Shown piece after piece: positions 62,601 to 64,000 of a stretch of 64,000 nt of DNA. The first letter of the stretch is position 1. Each line of letters begins with the position of its first letter. The notes under the pieces are model-generated. The model saw nothing but the letters and a program-made list of their open reading frames with translations. It ran no database searches and was not told where the DNA came from. The position numbers were made by a program, and so were the translations under genes. Source of the DNA: a marine gamma proteobacterium HTCC2143 (GTDB taxonomy: Bacteria > Pseudomonadota > Gammaproteobacteria > Pseudomonadales > Dasaniaceae). The stretch spans positions 1 to 64,000 of the forward strand of contig AAVT01000009.1 of the NCBI GenBank assembly GCA_000169075.1, in the 5' to 3' direction.

Positions 62601-64000
62601 CCTGCGTCGGCAATCGATTATTACGTCATAACCCATAGTGGCAGCGGTGTGAGCTGTGACCCTTATGCGGTCAGTGTTTCTGCTGTTGACCCATCGGGTA
62701 ACGCTATCGATATTCCAACGGGAACTGAGTTGACGTTATCAACGGATATTGCCAATGACGGTTGGAGCAACCCTGGTGGCATTGGCGCGACTTATATCCT
62801 GCCGGGCATTGCTAGCAATGTGAATTTTGGATTGCGCCGATTAACCCCGGGAACTTTGGAAATTGATGTCGTCGACACGTCCGGTGTTACTGATGATGAT
62901 GGCGATCGTAATGACGATATCGTGGTGTTTAGCGATGCGGGGTTCGTTTTTTATGGCAACGGCGTGAGTGCTAATATTGGCACACAGCTCTCCGGTAAAA
63001 CGTCTGATATTGCTCCGGGTAATCAGCTGATTACCGTTAAAGCGGTGCAAAGTAGTCCGTCAGACCCTGGAGTTTGCGACGCGTTAATTAGTAATGCGTC
63101 AGCGGATATTGGCATGGCATATCAATGTAATGCCCCCAATAGTTGTGCCAGTCCCAATGATGCATTGATCATAAATTCCACATCCGTTGATGCCAGTTCT
63201 GTGACACCTTACACGCCGGTGCCGCTAGCCTTTAATGCCGCGGGGGAGTCAACTTTTACACTGAATTACGCCGACGCGGGATCCATTTCGCTGTTAGCCG
63301 ATGCCAATGTTGTTGTTTTAGATGCCGCTGGCGCGAGTGTAGGCACTGCCAATGTCCAGGGCGGTAGTAATGCCTTTTTGGTCAAACCGGCAGGGTTGTG
63401 TGTGCAGGTGACTGAGTCGGGTAATGGTTGTGCGTCAGGCAATGCAAGTTGTTCCGTGTTTAAAGCGGCGGGCACGGTGTTTAATTTGGAAGTTAGTGGC
63501 CGAGCTTGGGTGTCTAATAGTGAAACCGATACCGAATATTGTAACAACACGATTACCAAAAACTTCGTCCACAGCGGCATAGCGCTCAGTAGTAACTTAG
63601 TAGCCCCCAGTTCCGGGGCGAACGCTGCATTGTCAGTGGCAGCAACGGCGACAGACGCAACAGGCACTGTCAGCCAGCCGATCAATGTTAACGAGGTGGG
63701 TGTGTTTACATTTACCGCAACGCCTCCAGCGTATTTTGCCGAAGCGATCACAGCCAGCACCAGTGCTAATGTTGGGCGTTTTGTCCCGGCCTATTTTGAG
63801 CTGGCCGGTGGCTCGGTGACTGCCGCTAATACCAGCACGGCCAGTTTTACCTATTTAGGCCAAGCGGTACTGTTGAATTATTCACTGACTGCAAAATCAG
63901 CGTTAACCCCGACAACCACCACAGAGAACTACGAAGGCAGTTTTGCTAAGCTGAATTTGGACAATGTAAGCAATAACCTCGCCGGTGTTAGCGCCGCCGC
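59637..64000 (+). CDS. Very large secreted MshQ-like protein (3' end outside window)
   Basis: The frame from ATG 59637 is open to the window end, at least 1454 residues. A long N-region and hydrophobic segment (VLFKVLAVLLFMTVSSNTYA, residues 35-55) form a signal peptide. Then come a Cys/Trp-rich region, a beta-helix-like region (about 240-440), and a possible H-type lectin-like segment (about 450-650: VTFDEPEM, FDQPFSVTPLVF, FSSAPAIIAAIQ). A LamG/ConA-like domain follows at about 760-970 (AEWRFDGASW, FTGSNYIEV, NGLMDEFMVF). The rest resembles DUF6701, found in MSHA pilus protein MshQ. It is probably displayed at the surface for adhesion. No other msh genes are in the window. Confidence 0.82.
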   Translation, partial: MKPTKMLTIRNNSASNKAVKQDAFYRKLIRKLVLFKVLAVLLFMTVSSNTYAQCTNFTQAQNWTSRTWCGSGDWSCSGREYAIYDGKVWTPNYSSTNAPLNSSSNRGYGSTTYWGYAAECEVAPPPPNHYRIEHDGQGVTGVSETVILKACADTNCSSVSTQTTSITLSPSVWGGGNSINITNGSNIVTLSASSAGTITFGKTTASPNVQLRCFVGNTETCNFVVSDGGGGSCPADSYGIYGLEEIEVKKPFIFNGVTVPKQTTPSNRAIDLNGNIVTPSPAIALPTLPAITFVNSPDANGSLSPGNYGEWTVNEGAAVTMAPGIYNIDEVDIKDDAIITISPAGPVIINVNKFDMDDGSRLNANAGASAANLTVNYYGISSNNDNKFHLHKDVHFTGIIFSSYDDDKVEVKKDVILKGGIFTAGEVKLEDDAIVTYSAAEQAAAAVVLGCTTVTFDEPEMIAGRVTLKNTNTTAEFSEVCFDQPFSVTPLVFTMPTNDESAPNVIRIKNVTTTGFEIAQVQSQGTNSESEPPTSGSVPATIDFVAIVPGQYNLEGGARMDVVSFNTNTFQGKRFPGNQSGYDDVNFSSSFSSAPAIIAAIQTMNNESGTPPGAASMPFLSTAIRNVGTTDFDFALERVESLSGTLTNSEQVGYIAIDAGKTGQLIPGINYQSILTPDQITHSCSTYAISISPGGLPLVVGSQNRRDGADGGWLQRCSLSNTSVGVKVDEDIDQNPERMHTTERAGILALSGAFTDFTDSCVVSPVAEWRFDGASWAGGSATDVLDSSGNALHGVSINTQPASGLVCNAANFTGSNYIEVANNTLLEVGKNNADYTVNLWLKLDATQATGWRNITQKGTQYERTFAAWLMPGGDNRIHHRASTSASWNDGHNGVIAVGSDWTMVTLVKEGSVLKTYLNGTLDQSSTLGGDTVHNTAPLRIGKNPWHDGINGLMDEFMVFDSALSTVQIQSIRTNHLASNNWDGSERSCPASAIDYYVITHSGSGVSCDPYAVSVSAVDPSGNAIDIPTGTELTLSTDIANDGWSNPGGIGATYILPGIASNVNFGLRRLTPGTLEIDVVDTSGVTDDDGDRNDDIVVFSDAGFVFYGNGVSANIGTQLSGKTSDIAPGNQLITVKAVQSSPSDPGVCDALISNASADIGMAYQCNAPNSCASPNDALIINSTSVDASSVTPYTPVPLAFNAAGESTFTLNYADAGSISLLADANVVVLDAAGASVGTANVQGGSNAFLVKPAGLCVQVTESGNGCASGNASCSVFKAAGTVFNLEVSGRAWVSNSETDTEYCNNTITKNFVHSGIALSSNLVAPSSGANAALSVAATATDATGTVSQPINVNEVGVFTFTATPPAYFAEAITASTSANVGRFVPAYFELAGGSVTAANTSTASFTYLGQAVLLNYSLTAKSALTPTTTTENYEGSFAKLNLDNVSNNLAGVSAA

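Noticed and set aside
63266..63760. 164-residue minus-strand ORF opposite the MshQ-like gene
   Set aside because: Low-complexity Ala/Thr/Leu composition produced by the antisense of a repetitive beta-rich protein; no ribosome binding site.
1..64000. CRISPR arrays or cas genes
   Set aside because: No regularly spaced direct repeats and no Cas-like protein were seen on either strand.

Overview
The window looks like the chromosome of a marine, aerobic gammaproteobacterium, probably of the Cellvibrionales/Spongiibacteraceae-Halieaceae kind. This is an inference from gene content: a TonB-dependent receptor, many SDR, acyl-CoA, Baeyer-Villiger and LLM-type catabolic enzymes, an AttEFGH-like ABC operon and an MshQ-like surface protein. 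No ribosomal marker is present to fix the taxon.

Layout. Positions 1-4602 are core or accessory chromosome: the end of a TonB receptor, an SDR, an alpha/beta hydrolase and a decayed SDR remnant. An intact tRNA-Arg(ACG) at 4603-4679 is the integration site of a 23.9-kb genomic island. The island is delimited by a 58-bp direct repeat of the tRNA 3' end (4629-4686 and 28475-28532). Its left arm holds, all on the minus strand, an integrase, an AlpA-like regulator, a Rep_trans-type replication initiator and an unknown protein. Next comes an integron-type gene-cassette array without an integron integrase: four complete attC-like sites and one half site, separating genes for a lipase lipoprotein, a PIN-domain protein, a small membrane protein and an NTF2-like protein, with a DUF4238 gene at its end. 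An IS3-family element interrupts the array. A roughly 700-bp noncoding, hairpin-rich, GC-rich block follows. The right arm is a plus-strand defence block: an AbiE-like toxin-antitoxin pair whose toxin carries a premature stop, then hsdM-hsdS-AAA ATPase-HNH nuclease-hsdR, which is a type I restriction-modification operon with a Septu-like (PtuAB) pair inserted before hsdR. A secreted zinc-phospholipase-C-like protein and a second, P4-type integrase broken by one stop codon close the island.

Right of the island (28.5-41.4 kb) the chromosome carries an attH-like lipocalin/ABC exporter operon, a membrane protein, a diguanylate cyclase gene with one internal stop, and a compact four-gene glucosylglycerate operon: glycerate kinase, phosphatase, synthase and GH13_18 phosphorylase. 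Together these could run a closed synthesis-and-recycling loop for a compatible solute. A formate/nitrite-type channel gene next to it appears to have lost its middle.

The rest (41.9-59.2 kb) is a catabolic and oxidoreductase region: PPOX-like protein, 2OG-Fe(II) oxygenase, flavoprotein, two MFS transporters, acyl-CoA synthetase, Baeyer-Villiger-type monooxygenase, two methyltransferases, an M19 dipeptidase, an aldose dehydrogenase and an LLM oxidoreductase. The window ends inside a very large secreted MshQ-like protein with lectin, LamG and DUF6701-like parts. Three genes (AbiEii-like toxin, right-end integrase, diguanylate cyclase) are each broken by one in-frame stop, and two others (SDR remnant, FNT channel) show internal deletions, so the window contains visible gene decay in and around the island.
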